From contig NZ_JADBDS010000003.1 in the NCBI RefSeq assembly GCF_014873705.1, positions 1,178,001 to 1,242,000 on the forward strand: a stretch of 64,000 bases of DNA, written 5' to 3'. Position 1 is the stretch's first letter. Each line of letters starts with the position of its first letter. Both the position numbers and the translations under genes were made by a program. The notes under the pieces were generated by a model, which was given only the letters and a program-made list of their open reading frames with translations, was not told the origin of the DNA and searched no databases. This stretch comes from Mycobacterium sp. OAS707 (GTDB lineage Bacteria; Actinomycetota; Actinomycetes; Mycobacteriales; Mycobacteriaceae). Shown in pieces: positions 1 to 6,575 of the stretch.

Positions 1-2
1 AG

Positions 3-368
3 GGCCCGGTGCGGGCCAGTATGCAGATCCGGCGGGTCGACCCGTGGAGCACGCTGAAGGTGTCGCTGGTGTTGTCGGTCGCGTTGTTCTTCGTGTGGAT
101 GATCGCGGTCGCGTTCCTCTACCTGGTGCTCGGCGGCATGGGCGTGTGGAGCAAGCTGAACAGCAACGTCGGCGACCTGCTGACCAGCACCGGCGGCAGC
201 TCCGGCGGCGAGTTGGTGTCCAGCGGAACGATCTTCGGCGGCGCGGCCTTGATCGGGCTGGTGAACATCGTGCTGCTGACCGCGATGGCGACCGCAGGGG
301 CGTTCATCTACAACCTGACCACCGATCTTGTGGGTGGCGTCGAGGTCACATTGGCGGATAGGGATTGA
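3..368 (+). CDS. DUF3566 membrane protein, C-terminal part (Rv0007-like)
   Basis: This is the 3' end of a gene that starts before the window. The frame is open to the first bases, so the GTG at 9 and the ATG at 21 are taken as internal. The visible part opens with the DUF3566 signature (RRVDPWSTLKVSLV) and has two hydrophobic stretches, about LVLSVALFFVWMIAVAFLYL and a second one around TIFGGAALIGLVNIVLLTAM. The family protein is about 300 residues, with a long low-complexity cytoplasmic N-terminus that would lie outside the window. It normally sits just after gyrA, and the tRNA-Ile/tRNA-Ala pair that follows supports this placement. Its function is not established. Confidence 0.85.
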   Translation, partial: GPVRASMQIRRVDPWSTLKVSLVLSVALFFVWMIAVAFLYLVLGGMGVWSKLNSNVGDLLTSTGGSSGGELVSSGTIFGGAALIGLVNIVLLTAMATAGAFIYNLTTDLVGGVEVTLADRD

Positions 369-370
369 GT

Positions 371-400
371 TTGGGCGGCGGCCTACCGTTGCGGTAATCT
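371..400 (+). promoter_or_regulatory. Probable promoter of tRNA-Ile
   Basis: TTGGGC at 371-376 and TAATCT at 395-400 are separated by 18 bases, a good match to a housekeeping sigma promoter. Transcription would start near 407, about 17 bases before the mature tRNA-Ile 5' end at 424. No second promoter is obvious before tRNA-Ala, so the tRNAs and the small gene between them may be cotranscribed. Confidence 0.45.
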
Positions 401-423
401 CGTCGCTCGGCCGTGCGGATTTC

Positions 424-497
424 GGGGCTATAGCTCAGGCGGTTAGAGCGCTTCGCTGATAACGAAGAGGTCGGAGGTTCGAGTCCTCCTAGCCCCA
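424..497 (+). tRNA. ileT: tRNA-Ile (GAT)
   Basis: A full cloverleaf. The acceptor stem GGGGCTA (424-430) pairs with TAGCCCC (490-496), and A497 is the discriminator. The anticodon stem is CTTCG/CGAAG around the loop CTGATAA, giving anticodon GAT at 458-460. The T arm carries GGTTCGAGTCC. The CCA end is not encoded (bases 498-500 read CGG), so it must be added after transcription. Position after the DUF3566 gene and before tRNA-Ala is the usual mycobacterial order. Confidence 0.98.
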
Positions 498-514
498 CGG
501 AAAGGTGCAATACC

Positions 515-619
515 TTGAGGCTGGTGTTCGTGCTCGCAGCGGTCGCTGTCGCGGTGATCGTGTGGCGGTCGCGGCACGGCGTCGAGGTGTGGCATGCGGC
601 AGCGGACACGCCGGCCTGA
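515..619 (+). CDS. Small DLW-39-type membrane peptide, 34 aa
   Basis: A 34-residue reading frame starts with TTG at 515, nine bases after a strong ribosome site GGAAAGG (499-505). The peptide begins with one hydrophobic segment (RLVFVLAAVAVAVIVWRS) and continues with a short polar tail containing EVWHAAADTPA. It sits between tRNA-Ile and tRNA-Ala, where actinobacteria commonly keep a tiny DLW-39 family gene. A single hydrophobic helix followed by a charged, Trp-containing tail fits that family. Function is unknown. The call rests on position, ribosome site and composition, and the TTG start makes it easy to miss. Confidence 0.6.
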   Translation: MRLVFVLAAVAVAVIVWRSRHGVEVWHAAADTPA

Positions 620-627
620 CCGAATCA

Positions 628-700
628 GGGGCCTTAGCTCAGTTGGTAGAGCGCTACCTTTGCAAGGTAGATGTCAGGAGTTCGATTCTCCTAGGCTCCA
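628..700 (+). tRNA. alaT: tRNA-Ala (TGC)
   Basis: The acceptor stem GGGGCCT (628-634) pairs with AGGCTCC (693-699), including one G-U pair, and A700 is the discriminator. The anticodon stem CTACC/GGTAG encloses the loop TTTGCAA, giving anticodon TGC at 661-663. The T arm has AGTTCGATTCT. CCA is not encoded (701-703 is CAA). It follows tRNA-Ile as in other mycobacteria. Confidence 0.98.
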
Positions 701-717
701 CAACATACGGACAACAT

Positions 718-1074
718 ATGGAAGCGATCGGTTCGCGGCGACGCAACCAGCCTGCGCCGCCGCGCTTTGTGTTCGAAGACCTCTGTGACCCGCACCGGCA
801 ACCGGCGCGGCCCTGGCTGCAACTCCTGGACGACGAAGTCGAGCCTGTCGTCCTCGAGTCGCACGAATACGGTCGGGTGGTGTGGTCATCGCTGTGGCTC
901 AAGCGGCCCGATGCTCGCCTGCAATTCGACCTGGTGGACGCCGATGGCGGCACCGATCTGCGCTGGACCCTGTATGTCGACGAGCCCGTCCCCGATCCGG
1001 TGCTCACCGGGCACATGCGCAAGCGCGTGAACGAACTCATCAATGCCAACCTGCGCTACACCTACGGTCAGTGA
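718..1074 (+). CDS. Conserved hypothetical protein, 118 aa
   Basis: The ATG at 718 is chosen because longer versions of this frame run back through tRNA-Ala and cannot be coding. The 118-residue product has no signal peptide or membrane segment. It looks like a small soluble alpha/beta protein: acidic middle (QLLDDEVEPVVLESHEYG), then SSLWLKRPDARLQFDLVD, and an Arg/Asn-rich C-terminal helix (HMRKRVNELINANLRYTYG). That pattern recalls SRPBCC/START-like folds, but I do not recognise the family with certainty. The ribosome site is weak. The 3' end overlaps the convergent gene at 1068-1313 by seven bases. Confidence 0.65.
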   Translation: MEAIGSRRRNQPAPPRFVFEDLCDPHRQPARPWLQLLDDEVEPVVLESHEYGRVVWSSLWLKRPDARLQFDLVDADGGTDLRWTLYVDEPVPDPVLTGHMRKRVNELINANLRYTYGQ

Positions 1075-1313
1075 CGGCCGCGGTGATGGAACACCAATCC
1101 GCCGTCGCCGTAGAACGGGTACTGCGGCTGGAACTGGATCGTCGGCTGCAGCGTGCTTACCTGCGCGTTGCCGTCCGTCTGACAGACGCTTGCGCTTCCG
1201 GTGAAACTGCACGGCGGTGGCGTGGCGTCGGCCTGGGCGAGCGGTGCGATCGCGATCGCGGCGGCGCCTCCCGCTGCGAGTAAGAGCGGGGCAATCATGG
1301 TGCGGATCTTCAT
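1068..1313 (-). CDS. Small exported protein, 81 aa
   Basis: An 81-residue product starting with ATG at 1313, preceded by a GAAAGG ribosome site. Residues 1-28 form a clear Sec signal peptide (MKIRTMIAPLLLAAGGAAA and following), with probable cleavage after LAQADA. The mature part is about 53 residues, contains two Cys that could form a disulfide (PPPCSFTGSASVCQTDGN), and ends in a basic His/Arg tail (FHHRGRH). It resembles the many small secreted mycobacterial proteins of unknown function. The upstream frame extension to 1418 lacks a ribosome site and would bury the signal peptide. Confidence 0.7.
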   Translation of the reverse strand: MKIRTMIAPLLLAAGGAAAIAIAPLAQADATPPPCSFTGSASVCQTDGNAQVSTLQPTIQFQPQYPFYGDGGLVFHHRGRH

Positions 1314-1448
1314 TGGTTCGGCCTTTCGGGTGTCAAGCAGTTCAGAGTGAACTTGCTTGTGGCCGAACGTATGTGGCCGAGGTAGGTGCTGGCACGGTTG
1401 TGCGCACAAGCCGCGCAACGAGCGATTCTCAGGTTGTGCGCATTGTGC

Positions 1449-1706
1449 TCAACGTCGAGGCTCGGTCTGAGCCGTCCACACCCTGCCGTCGAAGTAGCGC
1501 ATCGAATCGGGGTCGTTTTGGTCCGGATACCACCCCGGCGCCAACCCACTCGTGGCGGGCGGCTGCCTCACAACGGGCGGTTCCGCGTACGTCCGCGGTT
1601 CCCTGGGTGCGAGCGCCATTCGGACCGCCCACACGACGACAGCGATGATAACGATGACGATCAGCAGCCAAATCAGCGACTGAAGCGAGCCGGCGATATC
1701 CGTCAT
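1449..1706 (-). CDS. DUF2510 membrane protein, 85 aa
   Basis: ATG at 1706 follows an excellent AGGAGGG ribosome site. The N-terminus is a single membrane helix (about residues 9-30, rich in Ile/Val). A Pro-rich linker follows, then a C-terminal DUF2510 motif with its Gly-Trp-Tyr-Pro-Asp start, RYFDG, and Trp-Thr end (GWYPDQNDPDSMRYFDGRVW). DUF2510 is a short Trp-containing module common on actinobacterial membrane proteins and thought to mediate binding; its ligand is not known. The gene runs in the same direction as, and downstream of, the serine dehydratase gene. Confidence 0.75.
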   Translation of the reverse strand: MTDIAGSLQSLIWLLIVIVIIAVVVWAVRMALAPREPRTYAEPPVVRQPPATSGLAPGWYPDQNDPDSMRYFDGRVWTAQTEPRR

Positions 1707-1774
1707 AGCGCCCTCCTGGATGGCCAATCGGCGGGTTACGACCGGGTACCCCCGCCCCGAGGCCTGAAACCGGG

Positions 1775-3127
1775 TCAGCACTCCACCACGTTGAGGGCCA
1801 AGCCGCCCTTCGACGTCTCCTTGTACTTGTCCTTCATGTCGGCGCCGGTATCGCGCATGGTCTTGATCGCGGTGTCGAGGCTGACGTGATGAGTTCCGTC
1901 GCCGTGCAACGCCATTCGCGCCGCGGTGATCGCCTTCACCGACGCGACGGCATTGCGCTCGATGCACGGAATCTGCACCAGGCCGCCGACCGGATCACAG
2001 GTCAACCCCAGGTTGTGTTCGATGCCGATCTCGGCGGCGTTCTCCACCTGAGCCGGCGTGCCGCCCATCACCGCCGCCAGCCCGGCCGCGGCCATCGAGC
2101 AGGCCGATCCGACCTCGCCCTGACAGCCGACCTCTGCGCCGGAGATCGACGCGTTGGCCTTGAACAGTTGACCGATCGCGCTCGCCGTCAACAGGAACTC
2201 CACGACGCCGTCGTCGGTGGCACCAGGGACGAACCGCGAATAGTAGTGCAGCACAGCGGGAATCACGCCGGCTGCACCGTTCGTCGGTGCCGTCACCACG
2301 CGGCCGCCGCCCGCGTTCTCCTCGTTCACCGCCAACGCGTACACCGTCACCCAGTCCATCGCGTACAACGGGTCGTCGGGATCCAGCGACTCGGCCAGCA
2401 GCCGTGCGCGGCGTTTGACGCGAAGCTTGCCCGGCAGCGTGCCCGTCGCCGCCAGCCCGGCCTCGACGCATTCCCGCATCGCCGCCCAAATGCGCAGCAG
2501 CCCGGTTCGCAGGTCGGGCTCGCGGCCCATCGCGGCCTCGTTGTGCGCCATCAACTCCGCGATGCTGCAGCCGTTCGATGTGGCCAGCCGCACGAGTTCT
2601 TCGGCGGTGTTGAACGGGTACGGAACGACGATGTCTTCGTGGGGTCCAGACTCGGCTTCTTGTTCGTCGACGACGAATCCGCCGCCGACCGAGTAGTACG
2701 TCCGCTTGCTCAGCTCATCGCCGCCGCTGTCGAAGGCGGTGAACACCATGCCGTTGCTGTGAAAAGCCATGGCGCGCAACGACAAAACGATGTCCGCGCT
2801 GTGGTCGAACTGGATCGTGTGCGAGCCGGCCAATTGCAGCTTGCCGCCGGTGTTGACCTCTTCCACCCGGCCTCGCGCGACAACCGGATCGACCGTCTCG
2901 GGCTCGCAGTCCTCCAGCCCGAGCACCACGGCGCCAGGTGTGCCGTGTCCCGCGCCGGTGGCTCCCAGTGAGCCGTAGAGCTCGATCCGTACCCGCGCCA
3001 CGTTGGCCAGCAGCCCGTCGTCGGCGAGATGACGCGCGAACCGGCCTGCGGCGCGCATCGGCCCGACGGTGTGCGAGCTGGACGGCCCGATGCCGATCGA
3101 GAACAGATCGAAGACGGAGACGGCCAT
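1775..3127 (-). CDS. sdaA: L-serine ammonia-lyase, iron-sulfur, single chain
   Basis: Converts L-serine to pyruvate and ammonia in the cytosol using an oxygen-sensitive [4Fe-4S] cluster. The 450-residue protein starts at ATG 3127 with the N-terminal ACT-like half (PSSSHTVGPM at 15-24), followed by the catalytic half. C335, C377 and C388 are spaced 42 and 11 residues apart, the spacing of the cluster ligands in the well-studied Legionella enzyme. The last residue is Cys (C450). In that homologue the C-terminal Cys inserts into the active site as a tail plug that serine must displace, and the same device is likely here. Neighbours: DUF2510 gene downstream, cwsA upstream on the same strand with an 8-base gap. 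Confidence 0.95.
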   Translation of the reverse strand: MAVSVFDLFSIGIGPSSSHTVGPMRAAGRFARHLADDGLLANVARVRIELYGSLGATGAGHGTPGAVVLGLEDCEPETVDPVVARGRVEEVNTGGKLQLAGSHTIQFDHSADIVLSLRAMAFHSNGMVFTAFDSGGDELSKRTYYSVGGGFVVDEQEAESGPHEDIVVPYPFNTAEELVRLATSNGCSIAELMAHNEAAMGREPDLRTGLLRIWAAMRECVEAGLAATGTLPGKLRVKRRARLLAESLDPDDPLYAMDWVTVYALAVNEENAGGGRVVTAPTNGAAGVIPAVLHYYSRFVPGATDDGVVEFLLTASAIGQLFKANASISGAEVGCQGEVGSACSMAAAGLAAVMGGTPAQVENAAEIGIEHNLGLTCDPVGGLVQIPCIERNAVASVKAITAARMALHGDGTHHVSLDTAIKTMRDTGADMKDKYKETSKGGLALNVVEC

Positions 3128-3134
3128 GAGCAAA

Positions 3135-3557
3135 CTAGGGCTTGGGAGAGACGTCGACACTGGGCGGCAGCGGCGACGGTTCGGGCTGCATCGAGCGCCG
3201 CACGATCGAGAACGCCACCGCTCCCCCGGCCAGGACTGCGGTGCCGACGGCGACGAACAGCAGGGGCCGACGCTTGCGCTTGGGTTTACGCGCGTCGGCG
3301 ATGACGGCTGGCAGGCTGGCGATGACTTCCTGCGCCGCGGCGAGTTCGGCCGCGATGGTGCCCTGCGCATCGCCGAGATCCTTGGCCAGCTGACTCTTTT
3401 CGATGCTGCGCCGAATGCGGCCAGCCGCCGACTGCGCGCCCTGCAGGCCGAGCCCGACCGTCCCGCGCGTGACGTCGACCGGCCCAACCGCGGAATATTT
3501 CAAGCCGCGGCCCAGCCGCTGGCTCGGGGTCAACCGGACGTCCGTCTTCGAGCTCAT
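3135..3557 (-). CDS. cwsA: Cell wall synthesis protein CwsA
   Basis: A 140-residue protein from ATG 3557, with ribosome site AGAGGTGG. The N-terminus carries a short motif region (LTPSQRLGRGLKYSAVGPVD). A helical segment follows with features of DUF3618-type proteins, then a basic patch (RKPKRKRRP), one membrane helix at about 94-117, and a Pro-rich outer tail. CwsA (Rv0008c in M. tuberculosis) is known to partner CrgA and the polar growth protein Wag31, affecting pole morphology and septation. Here it sits just before ppiA and 1.2 kb from crgA, the same order as in M. tuberculosis. Identification rests on position and overall layout. Confidence 0.8.
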   Translation of the reverse strand: MSSKTDVRLTPSQRLGRGLKYSAVGPVDVTRGTVGLGLQGAQSAAGRIRRSIEKSQLAKDLGDAQGTIAAELAAAQEVIASLPAVIADARKPKRKRRPLLFVAVGTAVLAGGAVAFSIVRRSMQPEPSPLPPSVDVSPKP

Positions 3558-3639
3558 GTCCACCTCTTTCGCGGCGTGATCGGCAATCGCCGTCCAGCCT
3601 GCCACCAAGTGCCACCCCGCGTCGGCCGTTAGAGGGCAG

Positions 3640-4185
3640 GTGGCACACTGGCATCCCGTGACGAGCCCCATTCAGACAGCGACCGCGACCCTGCACACCA
3701 ACCGCGGCGACATCAAGATCGCACTGTTCGGAAACCACGCCCCCAAGACCGTTGCGAACTTCGTCGGTTTGGCGCAGGGCACCAAGGACTACAGCACGGA
3801 GAACGCCTCGGGCAGCTCGTCGGGACCGTTCTACGACGGCGCGGTCTTCCACCGCGTGATCGAGGGATTCATGATTCAGGGCGGCGACCCGACCGGCACC
3901 GGTCGCGGCGGACCCGGATACCAGTTCGCCGATGAGTTCCACCCGGAACTGCAGTTCGACAAGCCGTATCTGCTCGCCATGGCCAACGCCGGGCCGGGCA
4001 CCAACGGCTCACAGTTCTTCATCACGGTCGGCCAAACGCCGCACCTGAACCGCAAGCACACGATCTTCGGTGAGGTAGTCGACCCGGAGTCGCAGAAGGT
4101 TGTCGATGCGATCGCCACGACGGCCACCGATCGCAGCGACCGGCCGACCGATCCGGTCGTGATCGAGTCGATCACGGTGTCGTAG
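3640..4185 (+). CDS. ppiA: Cyclophilin-type peptidyl-prolyl isomerase PpiA
   Basis: Catalyses cis-trans isomerisation of Xaa-Pro bonds during protein folding; cytosolic cyclophilin A type. The full domain is present: TLHTNRGDIKIALFG, the catalytic Arg in FHRVIEGFMIQGGDPTGTG, then GSQFFITVG, and an HTIFGEV end. Length is 181 residues against about 182 in M. tuberculosis. The start is taken as GTG 3640 because the first residues (MAHWHPVTSP) line up with the known protein. AGAGGG lies very close to this codon, so GTG 3658 is an alternative that would remove six residues. Confidence 0.95.
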   Translation: MAHWHPVTSPIQTATATLHTNRGDIKIALFGNHAPKTVANFVGLAQGTKDYSTENASGSSSGPFYDGAVFHRVIEGFMIQGGDPTGTGRGGPGYQFADEFHPELQFDKPYLLAMANAGPGTNGSQFFITVGQTPHLNRKHTIFGEVVDPESQKVVDAIATTATDRSDRPTDPVVIESITVS

Positions 4186-4197
4186 ACACCAGTCGAG

Positions 4198-4617
4198 TCA
4201 GTGCGTGCCGGCGTAACCGGCGTCGGTCAGCGCGTCGAGCACGTTCAGCGGGTCGGTCCCCAGATCCCACCGGGTGAAGACCAGCAGCTGGTCGTCGTTC
4301 GTGTCGATCTCGAGCAGCCGAACCTTGCGGGCCAGGCGGCGGAATTCGGTGATTCGGACGAGCTTGATGTCGGGGCGACGCAGCAGCGTCGTGCGCGACC
4401 AACCCCGGGTAACTAGACCGTCGTCACTGATTGCCAGCTTCGGCCGAGCGCGCCAAGACAGGCTTGCAAACAAAAGTAAGCACACCGCGGCAATCCCCAG
4501 CAGAATGCGCCCCGGAGCTTCTGTGACCAGGGTCACAGCGGCAATAGCCAAGATAACTCCGGCTATGCCGCAGGCTGCGATGCCGGGCGTGGGTGGGCTC
4601 CACTCAGTTTGCTGCAT
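4198..4617 (-). CDS. Membrane protein with PH-like domain (Rv0010c type)
   Basis: A 139-residue membrane protein. Two closely spaced hydrophobic helices (about 12-32 and 35-53) are followed by a cytoplasmic domain of about 80 residues with a bacterial PH-like pattern (KLAISDDGLVTRGWSRTT, then DIKLVRITEF, and a final ALTDAGY). Members of this group are small two-helix membrane proteins of unknown role. It occupies the Rv0010c position between ppiA (convergent) and crgA (same strand). Its upstream DNA holds a dense group of repeats (see 4653-4700). Confidence 0.8.
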   Translation of the reverse strand: MQQTEWSPPTPGIAACGIAGVILAIAAVTLVTEAPGRILLGIAAVCLLLFASLSWRARPKLAISDDGLVTRGWSRTTLLRRPDIKLVRITEFRRLARKVRLLEIDTNDDQLLVFTRWDLGTDPLNVLDALTDAGYAGTH

Positions 4618-4652
4618 GGGTACTTAACACCCTTTTACCGTTGCTAATGAGG

Positions 4653-4700
4653 TTATCCACAAGTGCTATCCCCAATGGGGATGAATCACATCAGTGTGAT
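4653..4700. promoter_or_regulatory. DnaA box and two inverted repeats upstream of the Rv0010c-like gene
   Basis: Three elements lie within 48 bases in an otherwise AT-richer gap. TTATCCACA at 4653-4661 is a perfect match to the classical DnaA box. ATCCCC-AAT-GGGGAT at 4668-4682 is a perfect inverted repeat, and ATCACA-TCAG-TGTGAT at 4685-4700 is another. They lie 36 to 83 bases upstream of the leftward start codon at 4617, so they may form its operator/promoter region. The half-site order of the last repeat is the reverse of a CRP site. Binding by any protein is inference. Confidence 0.4.
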
Positions 4701-4772
4701 CTGGTGACCGCGAGGTTGCTAAACGGGTAACGCGTGGAGTCGAAGATGAATTCATACCGATGGTCGGTACGG

Positions 4773-5036
4773 CTAACGCCAGCGCATCGTGAGCAACAAG
4801 CCGGTAATCATGAAAGCAAAGGCGATGGCGTAGTTCCACGGACCCAGATCAGCAAGGAACTGGATGTGGCTGGAGGCGAGCTGGAACACCAGCAGCCAGG
4901 CCAAGCCGATCAACATCAAGCTGCAGAACAAAACCACAAACCAGACACTCGATGGCCCGGTCTTGATCTTGACCGGCGTCCGGCTCACCGGGTTGATGGT
5001 GAAGTCGTTCTTCTTGCGAACTTTGGACTTGGGCAT
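4773..5036 (-). CDS. crgA: Cell division protein CrgA
   Basis: An 87-residue septal membrane protein that recruits and stabilises FtsZ, FtsQ, FtsI and Wag31/CwsA at the mycobacterial divisome. It has a basic N-terminus (MPKSKVRKKNDFTINPVSRT), two membrane helices at about 31-51 and 67-84, and the family end WNYAIAFAFMITGLLLTMRW. ATG 5036 is chosen over an in-frame codon six residues upstream because known CrgA proteins start MPKSKVRKKNDF and an AAGG ribosome site precedes it. The inter-helix loop appears slightly shorter than in M. tuberculosis. It is divergent from the DUF881 gene at 5134. Confidence 0.95.
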   Translation of the reverse strand: MPKSKVRKKNDFTINPVSRTPVKIKTGPSSVWFVVLFCSLMLIGLAWLLVFQLASSHIQFLADLGPWNYAIAFAFMITGLLLTMRWR

Positions 5037-5133
5037 TGCTACCTTCGCGGACACTCTGCGTCACACGGTGCGACGATGTAACCACGAGCCTAACGCAGGT
5101 GCACCCCAGCCAAGAATTCTTGGAGAGGAGCCG

Positions 5134-5883
5134 ATGGAGAAGCCGAGGCAGTCCCCCTGGCGGTTCGGCGTGCCGGTGGTGTGCCTGTTGGCGGGGCTGT
5201 TATTGGCGGCTACCCACAGCGTTTCCGGCGGCAGCGAGATCCGGCGAAGTGACGCGCCACGGTTGGTCGACCTGGTGCGTGAAGCACAGCAATCGGTAGA
5301 CAGGCTCACGGCCCAGCGGGACACGCTGGTGTCGACGATCGACAACCATCACGGCGGATCGCCTGGCGCAGATGCAGCGCTGGCCGCGATCACCCATCGT
5401 TCAGACACGCTGGCTGTCGACGCGGGGCTGGACCCGATGCGGGGGCCCGGCCTTGTCGTCACGCTCAACGACGCGCAGCGCGACGCGGAGGGCCGCTTCC
5501 CGCGGGACGCCTCCCCCGACGATCTGGTGGTCCACCAGCAGGACATCCAGGCGGTCCTCAACGCGTTGTGGAGCGCGGGTGCCGAAGGCATCCAGATGCA
5601 GGATCAGCGGATCATCGCGACGTCGGCTCCGCGATGTGTCGGCAACACGCTGCTGCTGAACGGGCGGACGTACAGCCCGCCATACGTGATCACCGCGATC
5701 GGTGACGCACCCGCCATGCAGGCCGCGCTGGCGGCGTCCCCGTTCGTGACGCTGTACAAGCAATATGTGGTGCGGTTCGGGTTGGGTTACACAGAAGAAT
5801 CCCGTGCCGCGGTCCAAGTGGCCGGGCACACCGAATCGGTGCGGATGAAGTATGCGAAGCCGGCAGGCCCGCTCGGATATTGA
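5134..5883 (+). CDS. DUF881 membrane-anchored extracytoplasmic protein (Rv0012 type)
   Basis: ATG 5134 follows a GGAGAGG ribosome site. The 249-residue protein has an N-terminal membrane anchor (about 11-30, PVVCLLAGLLLAATHS) and a predicted coiled stretch (residues 40-75). A DUF881 domain follows: GPGLVVTLNDA, then DLVVHQQDIQAVLNALWSAG, and IIATSAPRCVGNTLLLNG. DUF881 proteins are found near division and sporulation genes in Gram-positive bacteria; the biochemical role is unknown. Placement between crgA and trpG/pabA matches Rv0012 and suggests a cell-envelope or division-related job, which is inference. Confidence 0.85.
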   Translation: MEKPRQSPWRFGVPVVCLLAGLLLAATHSVSGGSEIRRSDAPRLVDLVREAQQSVDRLTAQRDTLVSTIDNHHGGSPGADAALAAITHRSDTLAVDAGLDPMRGPGLVVTLNDAQRDAEGRFPRDASPDDLVVHQQDIQAVLNALWSAGAEGIQMQDQRIIATSAPRCVGNTLLLNGRTYSPPYVITAIGDAPAMQAALAASPFVTLYKQYVVRFGLGYTEESRAAVQVAGHTESVRMKYAKPAGPLGY

Positions 5884-5909
5884 CGTGCGCGCGCCAGTAA
5901 CCTGGGCTG

Positions 5910-6575
5910 ATGCAGGTCTTGGTCGTCGACAACTACGACAGCTTCGTGTTCAACCTGGTCCAGTATCTGGGCCAACTCGGTGTGCACGCGCACGTCTGGC
6001 GTAATGACGACGACCGCCTGGCTGCGCCGGACGCGGTCGCCAACCAGTTCGACGGCGTGCTGCTATCCCCCGGCCCGGGCACGCCGGAACGCGCAGGCGC
6101 CTCCATTCCACTGGTCAAGGCGTGTGCCGACGCGAAGACCCCGCTGCTCGGCGTCTGCCTGGGACACCAGGCCATCGGCGTGGCGTTCGGCGGCACCGTC
6201 GACCGGGCGCCCGAGCTGCTACATGGCAAGACCAGTACCGTGTTCCACTCGAATGCCGGTGTGCTGCAAGGCCTTCCGGATCCGTTCACCGCGACGCGCT
6301 ACCACTCGCTGACGATCCTGCCCGACACCGTGCCCGCCGAACTCGAGGTGATCGCGCGAACCGAGGGCGGCGTCATCATGGGCGTGCGCCACGTCGAACT
6401 GCCGATCCACGGTGTGCAGTTCCACCCGGAGTCGATCCTCACCCAGGGCGGCCATCGGATGCTCGCCAACTGGCTCGGGTACTGCGGCGCTGCGCCGGAC
6501 GAAAACCTCGTGCGTCAGCTCGAGGACGACGTGGCCAACGCCGTGCAGGCCGCTACGACGCGAACGCCAGCGTGA
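5910..6575 (+). CDS. trpG: Glutamine amidotransferase of anthranilate/aminodeoxychorismate synthase
   Basis: Class I glutamine amidotransferase subunit that hydrolyses glutamine and passes ammonia to a chorismate-converting partner, either TrpE (tryptophan) or PabB (folate). The 221-residue protein holds the family start VVDNYDSFVFNLVQYLG, the oxyanion region LLSPGPGTPERAG, the nucleophile Cys in GVCLGHQAIG, and the His-Glu pair in GVQFHPESI. The gene is annotated trpG in M. tuberculosis (Rv0013). It is not linked to trpE here, so a folate (PabA) or dual role is likely. Its 3' end overlaps the convergent pknB 3' end by 23 bases. Confidence 0.95.
   Translation: MQVLVVDNYDSFVFNLVQYLGQLGVHAHVWRNDDDRLAAPDAVANQFDGVLLSPGPGTPERAGASIPLVKACADAKTPLLGVCLGHQAIGVAFGGTVDRAPELLHGKTSTVFHSNAGVLQGLPDPFTATRYHSLTILPDTVPAELEVIARTEGGVIMGVRHVELPIHGVQFHPESILTQGGHRMLANWLGYCGAAPDENLVRQLEDDVANAVQAATTRTPA

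Noticed and set aside
505..717. Longer start for the 718 gene running through tRNA-Ala
   Set aside because: A coding region across a perfect tRNA is not credible; ATG 718 lies just after the tRNA.
4685..4700. CRP/Cmr binding site
   Set aside because: The half-sites are in the order TCACA-TGTGA, the reverse of TGTGA-N6-TCACA, and the spacing is four rather than six.
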